NCBI GenBank assembly: GCA_017549565.1
Contig: JAFYUI010000017.1
Span: 1 to 51,064, forward strand
Reading direction: 5' to 3'
DNA from: Clostridia bacterium
GTDB lineage: Bacteria; Bacillota; Clostridia; Oscillospirales; Acutalibacteraceae
Length of the DNA: 51,064 nucleotides
Made by a program: the position numbers and the translations under genes. The number at the start of each line of letters is the position of its first letter. The first letter of the stretch is position 1. Below the pieces are notes generated by a model. The model had not been told where the DNA came from, searched no databases, and saw nothing but the letters and a program-made list of their open reading frames with translations. Shown here piece by piece: positions 26,888-33,249 of this stretch.

Positions 26888-27202
26888 TCATTTAAGCTCA
26901 GCCGCACGGCGCCGTTTTATTCGGCGGAAGTAATTATCCACATCGGCTAAAGCGTCATCATAACTTTGCGGTGCTTTGCTTTGCTCGTATGTAGGGCACA
27001 TAAAAATATCACTGTTATCGAAATTGGCATTGATATCTCTTATCGCCTTTTTTCGCATTTGTGTATCGTTATATTTCTTTTGTGCCGCCCTGGATGCCTT
27101 GCTCTTGGGCTCCCTTGTCGGCATCCGTCGGCCATCTGCCCAAACAGGGAAAAAATCAACCTCTAAAAGCGGGCCGGATATTATTTTCTTTTCTCTTTCC
27201 AT
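26888..27202 (-). CDS. Rep-like replication protein, N-terminal part
   Basis: This 104-aa protein has the start of the same Rep family: SKASRAAQKKYNDTQMRKKA, INANFDNSDIFMCPTYEQ and the basic helix VDNYFRRIKRRRAAELK, then TGA. In full-length relatives this runs straight into the WHFH core encoded at 26327-26875. Its ATG lies 3 bp after the DUF6017 stop with AAGGCGGTAGGG as ribosome site. Confidence 0.62.
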   Translation of the reverse strand: MEREKKIISGPLLEVDFFPVWADGRRMPTREPKSKASRAAQKKYNDTQMRKKAIRDINANFDNSDIFMCPTYEQSKAPQSYDDALADVDNYFRRIKRRRAAELK

Positions 27203-27205
27203 ACC

Positions 27206-27664
27206 CTACCGCCTTATAAACCTGCTCAAAAAATTCTCACTGTCTGCTTCAGACTCAAAGTAAGAATTATAAAGCGCCGTGCGAATATATGTTTTAAGGC
27301 GTTTGATTTTATATTCCGCTTGCCTGAAACGAGATATAACACCCTCTACATGCTCGTGTTTAATATTTAAATATATCAGCGCAACATTCTTGGCCAAATG
27401 CTCTGCGCCCGAAATTCTAACAGGCGCATCATCAGGTAATATCAAAACCTCGGTGATTATATTTGCTATTGTTTCGGCGAACGGCCTGTCCGTTTCCGAA
27501 AAGCAGTCAGTTTCTATTTGCACGCAAACATAATCAAATACTGTATAAAACGAATATTGCTTAATGTGTTGCAGAAGCTTTTCCTGGACCTGACTTGACT
27601 TTGACTGTGACTCGCACACTGTATTTGAAATTGTTTTATTTTCCCTCATCATTTCACTCTGCAT
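27206..27664 (-). CDS. DUF6017-domain phage protein
   Basis: This is a protein of up to 152 aa. Its C-terminal 90 residues (ISGAEHLAKNVALIYLNIKH, then FRQAEYKIKRLKTYIRTAL) match the DUF6017 domain found at the C-terminus of replication-initiator-A-like proteins. The N-terminus is short and probably disordered. The start is uncertain between ATGs at 27664, 27652 and 27649. A replication-associated role is likely from family and position beside Rep. Confidence 0.66.
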   Translation of the reverse strand: MQSEMMRENKTISNTVCESQSKSSQVQEKLLQHIKQYSFYTVFDYVCVQIETDCFSETDRPFAETIANIITEVLILPDDAPVRISGAEHLAKNVALIYLNIKHEHVEGVISRFRQAEYKIKRLKTYIRTALYNSYFESEADSENFLSRFIRR

Positions 27665-27833
27665 TCCTTTTTTAAGTTTTCTTTATTTTTGCGGTTTCGA
27701 AGTTATCAAATGGCGGAATTAATAATATAGAATACAAGGCCGAATTAGAGTCCTTTTCCGACTCTTCAAAATAAAATCAAAACCCGCTTTTCAAAGAACA
27801 TTTTGGACTGACGTTTCCGTCAGTCCGTTAATT
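27665..27833. other. Gap between DUF6017 gene and Cys-rich gene
   Basis: No gene is visible in these 169 bp. A strong 9-bp hairpin GGACTGACG/CGTCAGTCC (27805-27826) follows the upstream gene's stop, and a second hairpin with AGAGTC/GACTCT arms lies at about 27744-27762. A leftward promoter for the replication genes is plausible here, but no box pair is convincing. Confidence 0.5.
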
Positions 27834-28244
27834 TTAGTTTTTATTTTGAATACACACATAAGCGTTCTGCCTGTCCTGTATTTCGAGATATATCGCCGCC
27901 AAATGCACCCTATACGCCGCGCGGTGTGTTGCATCATCAGAAGCAAGATAACTGTTGTGTATTGCATTAAAACGCGCTTTTAGTTGCTCAGGCGTATAAT
28001 TCTTATATGTAAGCCGCGCGGCGGCAACCTCATCACGATTTGCTGTAAAAACAAATATCTGGCGGTTATCGGTATTGTGCTTTAATTTGCAGTCTGCACC
28101 ACTCATAAAACAGTTACCGTCATAATGTTCGCACTTACTGTGACAGTCAAAGCATATAAAATCGTGCTCTTTATCACACCAAATATATTTTTCGGCATCA
28201 GTATCACGGCACTTAACACATCTATTCTTTGCTTCTATCGCCAT
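27834..28244 (-). CDS. Cys-rich phage early protein
   Basis: This 136-aa protein starts at MAIEAKNRC, behind GAGGTGGAAAG. It has an N-terminal zinc-finger-like array (CVKC, WCDKEHDFICFDCHSKC, CFMSGADC) and a C-terminal helical domain (YTPEQLKARFNAIHNSYL). It is a likely nucleic-acid-binding protein of unknown function. Confidence 0.6.
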   Translation of the reverse strand: MAIEAKNRCVKCRDTDAEKYIWCDKEHDFICFDCHSKCEHYDGNCFMSGADCKLKHNTDNRQIFVFTANRDEVAAARLTYKNYTPEQLKARFNAIHNSYLASDDATHRAAYRVHLAAIYLEIQDRQNAYVCIQNKN

Positions 28245-28464
28245 TTGCTTTCCACCTCTTAACATCATCGTCTATTGCATTCAACTGCAAAATGCTTAAT
28301 TCTCTGCACAGCTTGTGGCAGCGTTCTTTATAATATTGGTTTTCTCGACGTTCCTTAATATAAGAACATCCCAAAATTACAAAACATATAAAAAAGATAA
28401 TTCCTATTCCCAAAAACACCCACAACGGTGCGCCACTGATAAATATGTAATTATCCATTGACAT
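28222..28464 (-). CDS. Small single-pass membrane protein
   Basis: This 80-aa protein has one membrane segment at residues 13-35 (PLWVFLGIGIIFFICFVILG) followed by a charged helix. GAGGTTC lies 6 nt before the ATG. Its 3' end overlaps the next gene. Function unknown. Confidence 0.55.
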   Translation of the reverse strand: MSMDNYIFISGAPLWVFLGIGIIFFICFVILGCSYIKERRENQYYKERCHKLCRELSILQLNAIDDDVKRWKANGDRSKE

Positions 28465-28543
28465 TTGAACCTCTTTCGTTTATAATATAAGTACATCATT
28501 TTACTTTGCACCTTTTGAAGTTCCCGCTTCGAAGGTGCATTTT

Positions 28544-28756
28544 TTATTGCCCTTTCATTGCTTTAATAAACGGGGCTTTGGGAATCCGAACACGAGTCCC
28601 CATTAAAATCACTGGAAATGGAAAAGGATTTTCACCGTTCCTTACGCAAACATTAATACTATATGGATTACAACCCAATATTGGTGCAATATCCTTTGGG
28701 ATTAACATTTCTTTGGGCATTGCCTCAATCTCTTCAAGTTTTACTTTCTTTACCAC
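28544..28756 (-). CDS. Excisionase-like DNA-binding protein
   Basis: This 70-aa protein has the winged-helix pattern of small phage excisionase-type proteins: EMLIPKDIAPILGCNPYSIN (helix-turn-helix) then NPFPFPVILMGTRVRIPKAP and a C-terminal helix. Such proteins assist the integrase and bend the att site. It is encoded on the opposite strand from the integrase, about 2.7 kb away. Assignment is by pattern. Confidence 0.62.
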   Translation of the reverse strand: MVKKVKLEEIEAMPKEMLIPKDIAPILGCNPYSINVCVRNGENPFPFPVILMGTRVRIPKAPFIKAMKGQ

Positions 28757-29015
28757 GATTTATATCGCCCTTTCTTAAAATATTGGAATGAAACATTTTA
28801 AGGTGAAACCAAATGCGGTCAATACCGCCAAGCCGAAGCTCAGAACGCTTACTGTGTTCGGCTTCCTCAAATGCCTTGGTTATCGAATCCGCTACCACAA
28901 GCCATTCTTCATAACTAAGCTCAGCCGCAGCTTTCATAACCGCTTCCATTTTCGCCTTATCCAAACTATCACCTACTTTTACCCTTCTTACCCCTTCACT
29001 ATTACTTCTTGACAC
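28734..29015 (-). CDS. Hypothetical phage early protein
   Basis: This 93-aa protein is mainly helical (LDKAKMEAVMKAAAELSYEE, DSITKAFEEAEHSKR). It overlaps the start of the excisionase-like gene. Its first codons form one arm of an 18-bp inverted repeat whose other arm lies 107 bp upstream. No family recognised. Confidence 0.52.
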   Translation of the reverse strand: MSRSNSEGVRRVKVGDSLDKAKMEAVMKAAAELSYEEWLVVADSITKAFEEAEHSKRSELRLGGIDRIWFHLKMFHSNILRKGDINRGKESKT

Positions 29016-29136
29016 GAATTTATAATTGTAAATTTTTAAGGATGTTTCAAAAAAGCCATTTTATTTTGGAAGTGATTTGTTACCGCTTAACTATCGGTGG
29101 AAGAAAAAAGCACCGCACCAAGAAGTAATAGTGAAG
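28994..29136. repeat. 18-bp perfect inverted repeat around the early promoter region
   Basis: The arm at 28994-29011 is the exact reverse complement of 29119-29136, with 107 bp between them. The left arm is the start of the 93-aa gene; the right arm is non-coding. It could be a regulatory site or the flank of a small invertible segment. Nothing else is recognisable in the 107 bp. Confidence 0.7.
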
Positions 29137-29202
29137 AGATAAGAAGTTATTGTTTTTAATCTCACCAACCGTTATAATTCAAAATAGAAAGGTGGTGATT
29201 TA

Positions 29203-29373
29203 ATGAATAATTTTTGTCCTTTTGTTAATGGCCCTTGCAACTCGCTTTGCAAATTTCTAAAAGCTGAGCCAAGTTTCGGTATATTTGGCGTATCAAAATT
29301 TTGCGCAATAGAAAGGTCTATAGAACAAATAAATGATTTATCAAATGCAGTCGCCAAATTAGAAAAGCGATAG
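29203..29373 (+). CDS. Small Cys-containing protein (56 aa), rightward
   Basis: This short gene begins MNNFCPFVNGPCNSLCKFLK after a clear AAAGGTGGTG site 7 nt upstream and ends in a helix (NDLSNAVAKLEKR). It has four cysteines in its first 35 residues. It runs opposite to its neighbours and its 3' end overlaps the gene at 29359-29625 tail to tail. The ribosome site and codon pattern argue that it is real; function unknown. Confidence 0.6.
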   Translation: MNNFCPFVNGPCNSLCKFLKAEPSFGIFGVSKFCAIERSIEQINDLSNAVAKLEKR

Positions 29374-29625
29374 TAAATCTTCCGTTTTAAAAATTTCACT
29401 TGTATTTAGCACCGTTGCAGACTCTGAAACTGCTGTAATATGTTCCGACACATAATGCAGTATTTCTCGAGCTTCTTTAGCGGTGCATTTTTTTGCCGAT
29501 AAAATTGAAATGATTTCTTTAAATGTTCCCGCACAAAGCTCTTTTCTTTCATCTGCAGGAAAAAGCCGAACTTTTCCATCTGATTCAATGACCGAAATTA
29601 ATGCTTCGTTAATTTCATTTCCCAT
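29359..29625 (-). CDS. Hypothetical phage early protein
   Basis: This 88-aa protein begins MGNEINEALI, preceded by AAAGGTGG at 8 nt. The body is helical (TFKEIISILSAKKCTAKEAR, ILHYVSEHITAVSESATVL), recalling small regulators that sit beside phage repressors. No specific family is recognised. Confidence 0.55.
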   Translation of the reverse strand: MGNEINEALISVIESDGKVRLFPADERKELCAGTFKEIISILSAKKCTAKEAREILHYVSEHITAVSESATVLNTSEIFKTEDLLSLF

Positions 29626-29645
29626 TCTCTCATCCACCTTTCAAA

Positions 29646-29810
29646 TTAAATTCGACACTCGCGGTCGATACGCTTGGTTTTAGTATTGGGACAACCCTTG
29701 TTGAACTCGTAGCATCTTTTGCAAAACATACTGTGCGCATCGGGGTAAAAATTCGTTGTTCTTTTTTTCTTCGCCGTATCTTCAGCCAAAACCGTTTTAT
29801 TTTTCTTCAT
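29646..29810 (-). CDS. Small Cys-rich basic protein (54 aa)
   Basis: The product begins MKKNKTVLAEDTAKKK and has a small cysteine cluster (MFCKRCYEFNKGC, ECRI). GGTGGGTGAG lies upstream of the ATG. Just upstream is an operator palindrome (29834-29852) matching the one in front of the Cro-like gene, so this gene is probably under the same phage control. Function unknown. Confidence 0.55.
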   Translation of the reverse strand: MKKNKTVLAEDTAKKKRTTNFYPDAHSMFCKRCYEFNKGCPNTKTKRIDRECRI

Positions 29811-29833
29811 CGTCTCACCCACCTTTTAATTTT

Positions 29834-29852
29834 ATTGCACATTTCGTGCAAT
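29834..29852. promoter_or_regulatory. Phage operator, perfect copy
   Basis: The perfect palindrome ATTGCAC-ATTTC-GTGCAAT lies between the Cro-like gene and the 54-aa gene. The same sequence with one change occurs at 30074-30092 beside the Cro promoter. It is probably bound by the Cro-like protein or by CI. Confidence 0.72.
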
Positions 29853-30052
29853 TATTTCGCAAAAAAAATTTCTTCAACTGTGCGACCGTAATGTTGTGCT
29901 AGTTTTATTTTGATTTCGTCGCGCGGTATTCTATTACCGGTTTCATACATTGACAACGCCGTTACACTAATACCAACAGCTGCAGCAACATCTTTTTGAG
30001 GAACATTTCCCCTAAGTAATGTTAATCTCTTGCCAATTGTTATAGAATTCAT
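29852..30052 (-). CDS. Cro-like XRE repressor
   Basis: This 66-aa protein is a single XRE helix-turn-helix (GKRLTLLRGNVPQKDVAAAV, GISVTALSMYETGNRIPRDE). It is divergent from the CI-like repressor and has its own promoter, with an operator copy just after the -10 box and another beyond its 3' end. It most likely commits the phage to lytic growth by repressing cI. Confidence 0.8.
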   Translation of the reverse strand: MNSITIGKRLTLLRGNVPQKDVAAAVGISVTALSMYETGNRIPRDEIKIKLAQHYGRTVEEIFFAK

Positions 30053-30073
30053 TTATTTCACCTCGCCTTTTAA

Positions 30074-30092
30074 ATTGCACATTTCGTGTAAT
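30074..30092. promoter_or_regulatory. Phage operator at the Cro promoter
   Basis: The near-palindrome ATTGCAC-ATTTC-GTGTAAT lies just downstream of the leftward -10 box. It differs by one base from the operator at 29834-29852. Confidence 0.72.
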
Positions 30093-30095
30093 TGA

Positions 30096-30124
30096 ATATT
30101 AGCATACATTTTTTGTTTTGTCAA
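30096..30124 (-). promoter_or_regulatory. Leftward lytic promoter for the Cro-like gene
   Basis: Minus-strand TTGACA (30119-30124) and TAATAT (30096-30101) are separated by 17 bp, a strong sigma-A-type promoter pointing to the Cro-like gene. The operator at 30074-30092 overlaps the expected start. Confidence 0.8.
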
Positions 30125-30130
30125 GCATAA

Positions 30131-30147
30131 ATTTCACAAATTGTAAA
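30131..30147. promoter_or_regulatory. Candidate second operator between divergent promoters
   Basis: The imperfect palindrome TTTCACAAATTGTAAAA lies midway between the two divergent -35 boxes. Its position is right for a CI or Cro site, but the match to the other operators is poor. Confidence 0.4.
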
Positions 30148-30155
30148 ATTATTTC

Positions 30156-30184
30156 TTGACTATTCCACAAAGCGTGGATATAAT
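30156..30184 (+). promoter_or_regulatory. Rightward promoter for cI with spacer operator
   Basis: TTGACT and TATAAT are separated by 17 bp. The spacer contains a TCCAC-AAAGC-GTGGA palindrome at 30164-30178, so a bound repressor would block polymerase. It differs from the ATTGCAC operators, suggesting that CI and Cro read different sites. Confidence 0.8.
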
Positions 30185-30206
30185 AACAATATAAGGAAGT
30201 GATTAT

Positions 30207-30824
30207 ATGAAACAATTCAGTAATATTTTACGCCAGTTGCGTATATCAGATAATTTAACACAAAAACAATTAGCAGACGCTTTAGGTTTGGCATTCAGTA
30301 CAATTAGTATGTATGAACGTGGAGAACGCGAACCTGATTTTGAAACGATGGAAGCCATTGCAGATTATTTTAATGTCACAATGGACTACCTTCACGGCAA
30401 AACCAATAATATTTCCTTTGAAAATATTATTCCGCTACCGAATATGAATAAAATCCCATTGCTGGGTACTATTGCTTGCGGCGAACCTATCCTCGCTGAA
30501 GAGAATATTGAAAGTGAAATAAATATCCCTGAAGACATACGCGCCGATTTTGCTCTTCGTTGTAAAGGTGACAGTATGGTGGATGCACGTATAATGGATG
30601 GCGATATTGTTTATATTCGTCAACAACCTACAGTAAACAATGGCGAAATTGCGGCCGTACTAATCGGTGACGAAGCTACACTCAAGCGTGTTTATCTTTC
30701 TGCCAACACCGTAACACTAATGCCCTGCAACCCGAAATACCAGCCATACGTATATACCAATGAGCAATTAAACGAAATTCGAATCCTCGGCAAAGCCATC
30801 GGATTTACAAGCACTGTTTTTTAG
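30207..30824 (+). CDS. CI-like repressor with S24 (LexA-type) peptidase domain
   Basis: This is a 205-aa protein. Residues 5-60 are an XRE helix-turn-helix (LRQLRISDNLTQKQLADALG, TISMYERGEREP). Residues 80-205 are a LexA/S24 self-cleavage domain with Ser123 in GDSM and Lys160 in TLKRVY, and a likely cleavage site at Cys91-Gly92. It should maintain lysogeny and be inactivated by RecA during DNA damage. It has a consensus promoter and an upstream GGAAG site. Confidence 0.92.
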   Translation: MKQFSNILRQLRISDNLTQKQLADALGLAFSTISMYERGEREPDFETMEAIADYFNVTMDYLHGKTNNISFENIIPLPNMNKIPLLGTIACGEPILAEENIESEINIPEDIRADFALRCKGDSMVDARIMDGDIVYIRQQPTVNNGEIAAVLIGDEATLKRVYLSANTVTLMPCNPKYQPYVYTNEQLNEIRILGKAIGFTSTVF

Positions 30825-30834
30825 GAGTAATATT

Positions 30835-31356
30835 ATGTTTGATATTTTAATTTATCTCCTTACACTTTTAAATCTGTATTCCATTAAAGAGGTTGTATTC
30901 ACTTCTTCAGCTGGGTGGTTTTTCAAAGCTTTTATAATTGCCTTCTCTATAATAACTGCAATTGCTATATATGTTATAAAATCCGGCAATGAAAACCGTA
31001 TCGAATATACTGAAGAAGTACGCCAAGCGCTTAACCTCTACCGCCAAGATATAGAACGAAATGAAGAATTCAAAAAAACATATTCAGGTTTTAATGAATT
31101 TTATAAATTATTTGAAAGCGGTATAGAAGGCAGAGAATTTTTGTTTTGCAAACTTCCAAACGAATATCGTTATCTTTTGTCTAATAAATTAATTGAAGAA
31201 AAAAACACACAAGAATTTAACGAGCGTTTTTCAAGTTTTGACGAATTTTATCGTTGGTACAATACTACTGAGGGAAAAGAATATGACCTCTTAAATTTAC
31301 CACCCGAAATTTTTCACCAATTAATAGACAAGGAAAATAAAAATGCAATAAATTAG
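30835..31356 (+). CDS. Small membrane protein downstream of cI (lysogeny-associated)
   Basis: This 173-aa protein has two N-terminal transmembrane segments (residues about 3-20 and 27-48) and a charged cytoplasmic domain with a repeated motif (FNEFYKLFESGIEGREF and FDEFYRWYNTTEGKEY). It has its own GGAG site and follows cI by 10 bp, so it is expressed in the lysogen. Genes here often encode superinfection exclusion or host-modifying proteins; that role is inferred from position. Confidence 0.62.
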   Translation: MFDILIYLLTLLNLYSIKEVVFTSSAGWFFKAFIIAFSIITAIAIYVIKSGNENRIEYTEEVRQALNLYRQDIERNEEFKKTYSGFNEFYKLFESGIEGREFLFCKLPNEYRYLLSNKLIEEKNTQEFNERFSSFDEFYRWYNTTEGKEYDLLNLPPEIFHQLIDKENKNAIN

Positions 31357-31449
31357 TTTGCACTCAACTGCAAAACCGCAATAAAATAAAAACTCCGCCC
31401 CGGTGCTACCAACACCAAGACGGAACTGCGATAGAAAGGAGGGTGTTTT

Positions 31450-32589
31450 ATGCTTTGCCGCAAATGTAAAAAAGAAATACCGGAAAGTTCTTTATACTGC
31501 AATTTTTGCGGTGCCAAACAAACAACAAAAACCACGGCCGCGAAATCACGAGGCAACGGGCAAGGTTGTGTTTATAAAAATAAACGAGGATTATGGGTTG
31601 CCGAAATCACACGCGGTTATGACACCCAAACCTTGCCGAACGGTAATATAAAGCTTTTGCGACGGAAAGCCACAAAATCGGGATTTTCAACCAAACGTGC
31701 CGCTTTAGAATATTTGCCATATCTTAAACAAACAATTACCACCACTGACTTAAATATTAAATTCAAAGACCTTTATGAAAAATGGCTACAACTTCACGAG
31801 CAAAAGGTCACACACGACACCATAAACTGCTACAAGGCAGCATTTAAATATTTTTCACCGCTTTATTATGTTGAAATTTCAAAAATAAAAACCGAACATT
31901 TACAAAAATGTGTTGATGCCTGTCCTAAAAAGAGACAAACAAAAAAGAATATGAAATCACTGTGTACAGCATTATGGAAATATGCCACGCAGCTTGATAT
32001 TGTTGACCGCAATTACGCAGAATTTATTTATATTGCGCCCGAAGAAAAAACCGAAAAAAACGCTTTTTCAAAAAAAGAATTGCAACTGATGTGGGATAAG
32101 GTCGATATTTTCCCAAATCTTAAATATGTCCTTATTCTTTGCTACACCGGTATGCGCATTGGCGAAATGCTTAACGCCAAAACCAGTAACTATAACCTTG
32201 AAGAAAACTATTTTATTACAGGTTCAAAAACCGAAGCGGGCAAAGACCGAATAATAACCATTTCACCACGTCTTTTACCCTTCTTTGAAAATTTCGGCAA
32301 AAGCGAATACCTTTTCTTTGAGGAAGCGCAAAAGCCTTCCGATAAAAAATTCCGTTACGATATATATTACCCAGCACTTTCCGCTATCGGACTCGATATT
32401 ATTGAAGAGGACGGAAGCCATAGATACAACCCACACTGCTGCCGCCACACTTTTGCGACCATGATGAAAAATGTGGATGCGCCTGCAACCGATAAACAAA
32501 AGCTTATTGGTCATAGCAAATTCGAAATGACGGCATATTATACCCATACAGATATTGAATCTCTGCGTCAAATCACGAACAATTTGTGA
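31450..32589 (+). CDS. int: Tyrosine integrase with N-terminal zinc ribbon
   Basis: This 379-aa protein starts behind AAAGGAGGG. Residues 3-23 are a zinc ribbon (CRKC then CNFCGAKQ), followed by an arm-binding domain and the tyrosine recombinase core. R236 (GMRIGEM), H329 and R332 (HCCRHTF), H355 (LIGHS) and nucleophile Tyr364 (YYTH) are all present, so it looks active. Its stop is 66 bp before a partial tRNA-Pro, the expected attachment core, as in many phages that integrate into tRNA genes. Confidence 0.92.
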   Translation: MLCRKCKKEIPESSLYCNFCGAKQTTKTTAAKSRGNGQGCVYKNKRGLWVAEITRGYDTQTLPNGNIKLLRRKATKSGFSTKRAALEYLPYLKQTITTTDLNIKFKDLYEKWLQLHEQKVTHDTINCYKAAFKYFSPLYYVEISKIKTEHLQKCVDACPKKRQTKKNMKSLCTALWKYATQLDIVDRNYAEFIYIAPEEKTEKNAFSKKELQLMWDKVDIFPNLKYVLILCYTGMRIGEMLNAKTSNYNLEENYFITGSKTEAGKDRIITISPRLLPFFENFGKSEYLFFEEAQKPSDKKFRYDIYYPALSAIGLDIIEEDGSHRYNPHCCRHTFATMMKNVDAPATDKQKLIGHSKFEMTAYYTHTDIESLRQITNNL

Positions 32590-32654
32590 ATTTTTATTTC
32601 ACCGCCATTTCACCATCAATTGCCGCAAACCCTTTGTTTATGCGGTTTTCAAAG

Positions 32655-32702
32655 TGACTGGGGGTCAAGAGGCCGCAGGTTCAAGTCCTGTCACTCGGAC
32701 CA
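32655..32702 (+). other. Attachment core: 3' two-thirds of tRNA-Pro (GGG)
   Basis: Reading from the anticodon stem, the sequence gives loop CTGGGGG (anticodon GGG), stem TCAAG, T-arm GCAGG-TTCAAGT-CCTGT, acceptor CACTCGG, then A and CCA. The 5' third of the tRNA is absent; the bases upstream are integrase-side sequence. This is how an att core next to an integrase looks. No intact tRNA-Pro occurs elsewhere in the window. Confidence 0.82.
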
Positions 32703-32771
32703 AAAAGCAGTTTCAACCATTTGGTTGGGACTGCTTTTTCTTTTTAAGTTTGTGTGACAGGACTTGAACCT
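32677..32771. repeat. Inverted copy of the tRNA-Pro T-arm
   Basis: AGGTTCAAGTCCTGTCAC at 32677-32694 recurs as its exact reverse complement at 32754-32771. The pair encloses the acceptor end and terminator. In RNA this would form a long hairpin that traps the T-arm. It is part of the tRNA debris described in the findings. Confidence 0.82.
32702..32739 (+). terminator. Terminator after the tRNA-Pro att core
   Basis: A stem with outer arm AAAAAGCAGT/ACTGCTTTTT and inner CAACC/GGTTG is followed by a T-run. It would end transcription of the intact tRNA gene in attB, and of int in attL. Confidence 0.85.
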
Positions 32772-32897
32772 TAAGAAGGCACGAACCGTTAAGAAAAACA
32801 GTATGGTATACTGTTTTTTAGGTGAGTGGTGCGAAGGCGGGTACCGAATACGAAGTATTGGGTCGCCAAGCAGTGCAGATTGCCAAAGGCAAGATGC

Positions 32898-32915
32898 GTC
32901 CTGTCACTCGGACCA
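32898..32915 (+). repeat. Second tRNA-Pro 3' end remnant
   Basis: GTCCTGTCACTCGGACCA is identical to 32685-32702. Upstream (32820-32897) are short palindromes such as ATAC-GAA-GTAT and TTGCC-AAA-GGCAA rather than tRNA sequence. Confidence 0.75.
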
Positions 32916-32952
32916 AAAATCCCAACGAGACTTTTGTTTCGTTGGGATTTTT
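32916..32952 (+). terminator. Terminator after second tRNA remnant
   Basis: A 13-bp stem AAAATCCCAACGA/TCGTTGGGATTTT with a T-run. The same terminator is duplicated after the third remnant at 33214-33249. Confidence 0.85.
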
Positions 32953-32969
32953 CTTTTCAGTAATAGATT

Positions 32970-33130
32970 TTGAACCTGCGGCCGATTGACACCCAAGGGG
33001 GTCAGGCATTGAGAACGAGCGCTCACGGCGTGAGATACAGCGAGTTCGAAATGGCGCAGCGGTCAAAAGTTGCCCACGCTCCAAGTGGATAGAAACTTTT
33101 GGGCACCGCAAGAGGTAGCCGCAGGTTCAA
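32970..33130. repeat. Inverted pair of tRNA-Pro variable-loop/T-arm fragments
   Basis: GCCGCAGGTTCAA at 33118-33130 has its reverse complement at 32970-32982. Each arm continues with more weak tRNA-Pro resemblance (for example CAAGAGG at 33109). The space between is filled with micro-palindromes such as CTCAC-GGC-GTGAG. Confidence 0.72.
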
Positions 33131-33213
33131 GGTCTCGGCTGCCGCCTCGGTCGGTGCTTCTGTGCTTCGCACAGAGGTGTCCAACGGACACCCGCACCCT
33201 GTCACTCGGACCA
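33109..33213 (+). pseudogene. Third tRNA-Pro remnant, T-loop interrupted by micro-hairpins
   Basis: The sequence follows tRNA-Pro from the anticodon stem through TTCAAG (33109-33131, with a 2-bp insertion), is interrupted by 66 bp (33132-33197), and resumes CCTGTCACTCGGACCA (33198-33213). The interruption consists of perfect hairpins with 3-base loops, TGTGC-TTC-GCACA and GTGTCC-AAC-GGACAC. It cannot be a functional tRNA unless spliced, and I see no group I intron features. Confidence 0.68.
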
Positions 33214-33249
33214 AAAATCCCAACGAGACTTTTGTTTCGTTGGGATTTT
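33214..33249 (+). terminator. Duplicate terminator after third tRNA remnant
   Basis: This copies the terminator at 32916-32952; with the preceding CCTGTCACTCGGACCA about 51 bp are duplicated 298 bp apart. Confidence 0.85.

Larger units (their letters stand above)
692..32389 (+). repeat. Dispersed strand-locked nonamer CCGCTAYCG (19 copies)
   Basis: Exact copies begin at 692, 1840, 2798, 4829, 6685, 10569, 11686, 13290, 14288, 14889, 17112, 18108, 18929, 20172, 20875, 25951, 26168, 30432 and 32381. All read in the same direction on the + strand, inside genes of either orientation, and none was seen in the opposite orientation or in the chromosomal part. The reverse complement ends in AGCGG, the core of the Bacillus Chi sequence. 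Confidence 0.82.

Noticed and set aside
26327-27202. TGA read as tryptophan throughout the phage
   Set aside because: Several genes end cleanly at TGA a few bases from the next start (for example at 18963, 21342 and 21737), so TGA works as stop.
28505-28543. Hairpin GCACCTT...AAGGTGC as a leftward terminator
   Set aside because: Its T-run lies on the + side, while the flanking genes run left; I cannot assign it to a transcript.
33109-33213. Interrupted tRNA-Pro as an intron-containing tRNA
   Set aside because: The interruption is in the T-loop, is made of independent hairpins and lacks group I or archaeal intron features; the 5' third of the tRNA is also missing.
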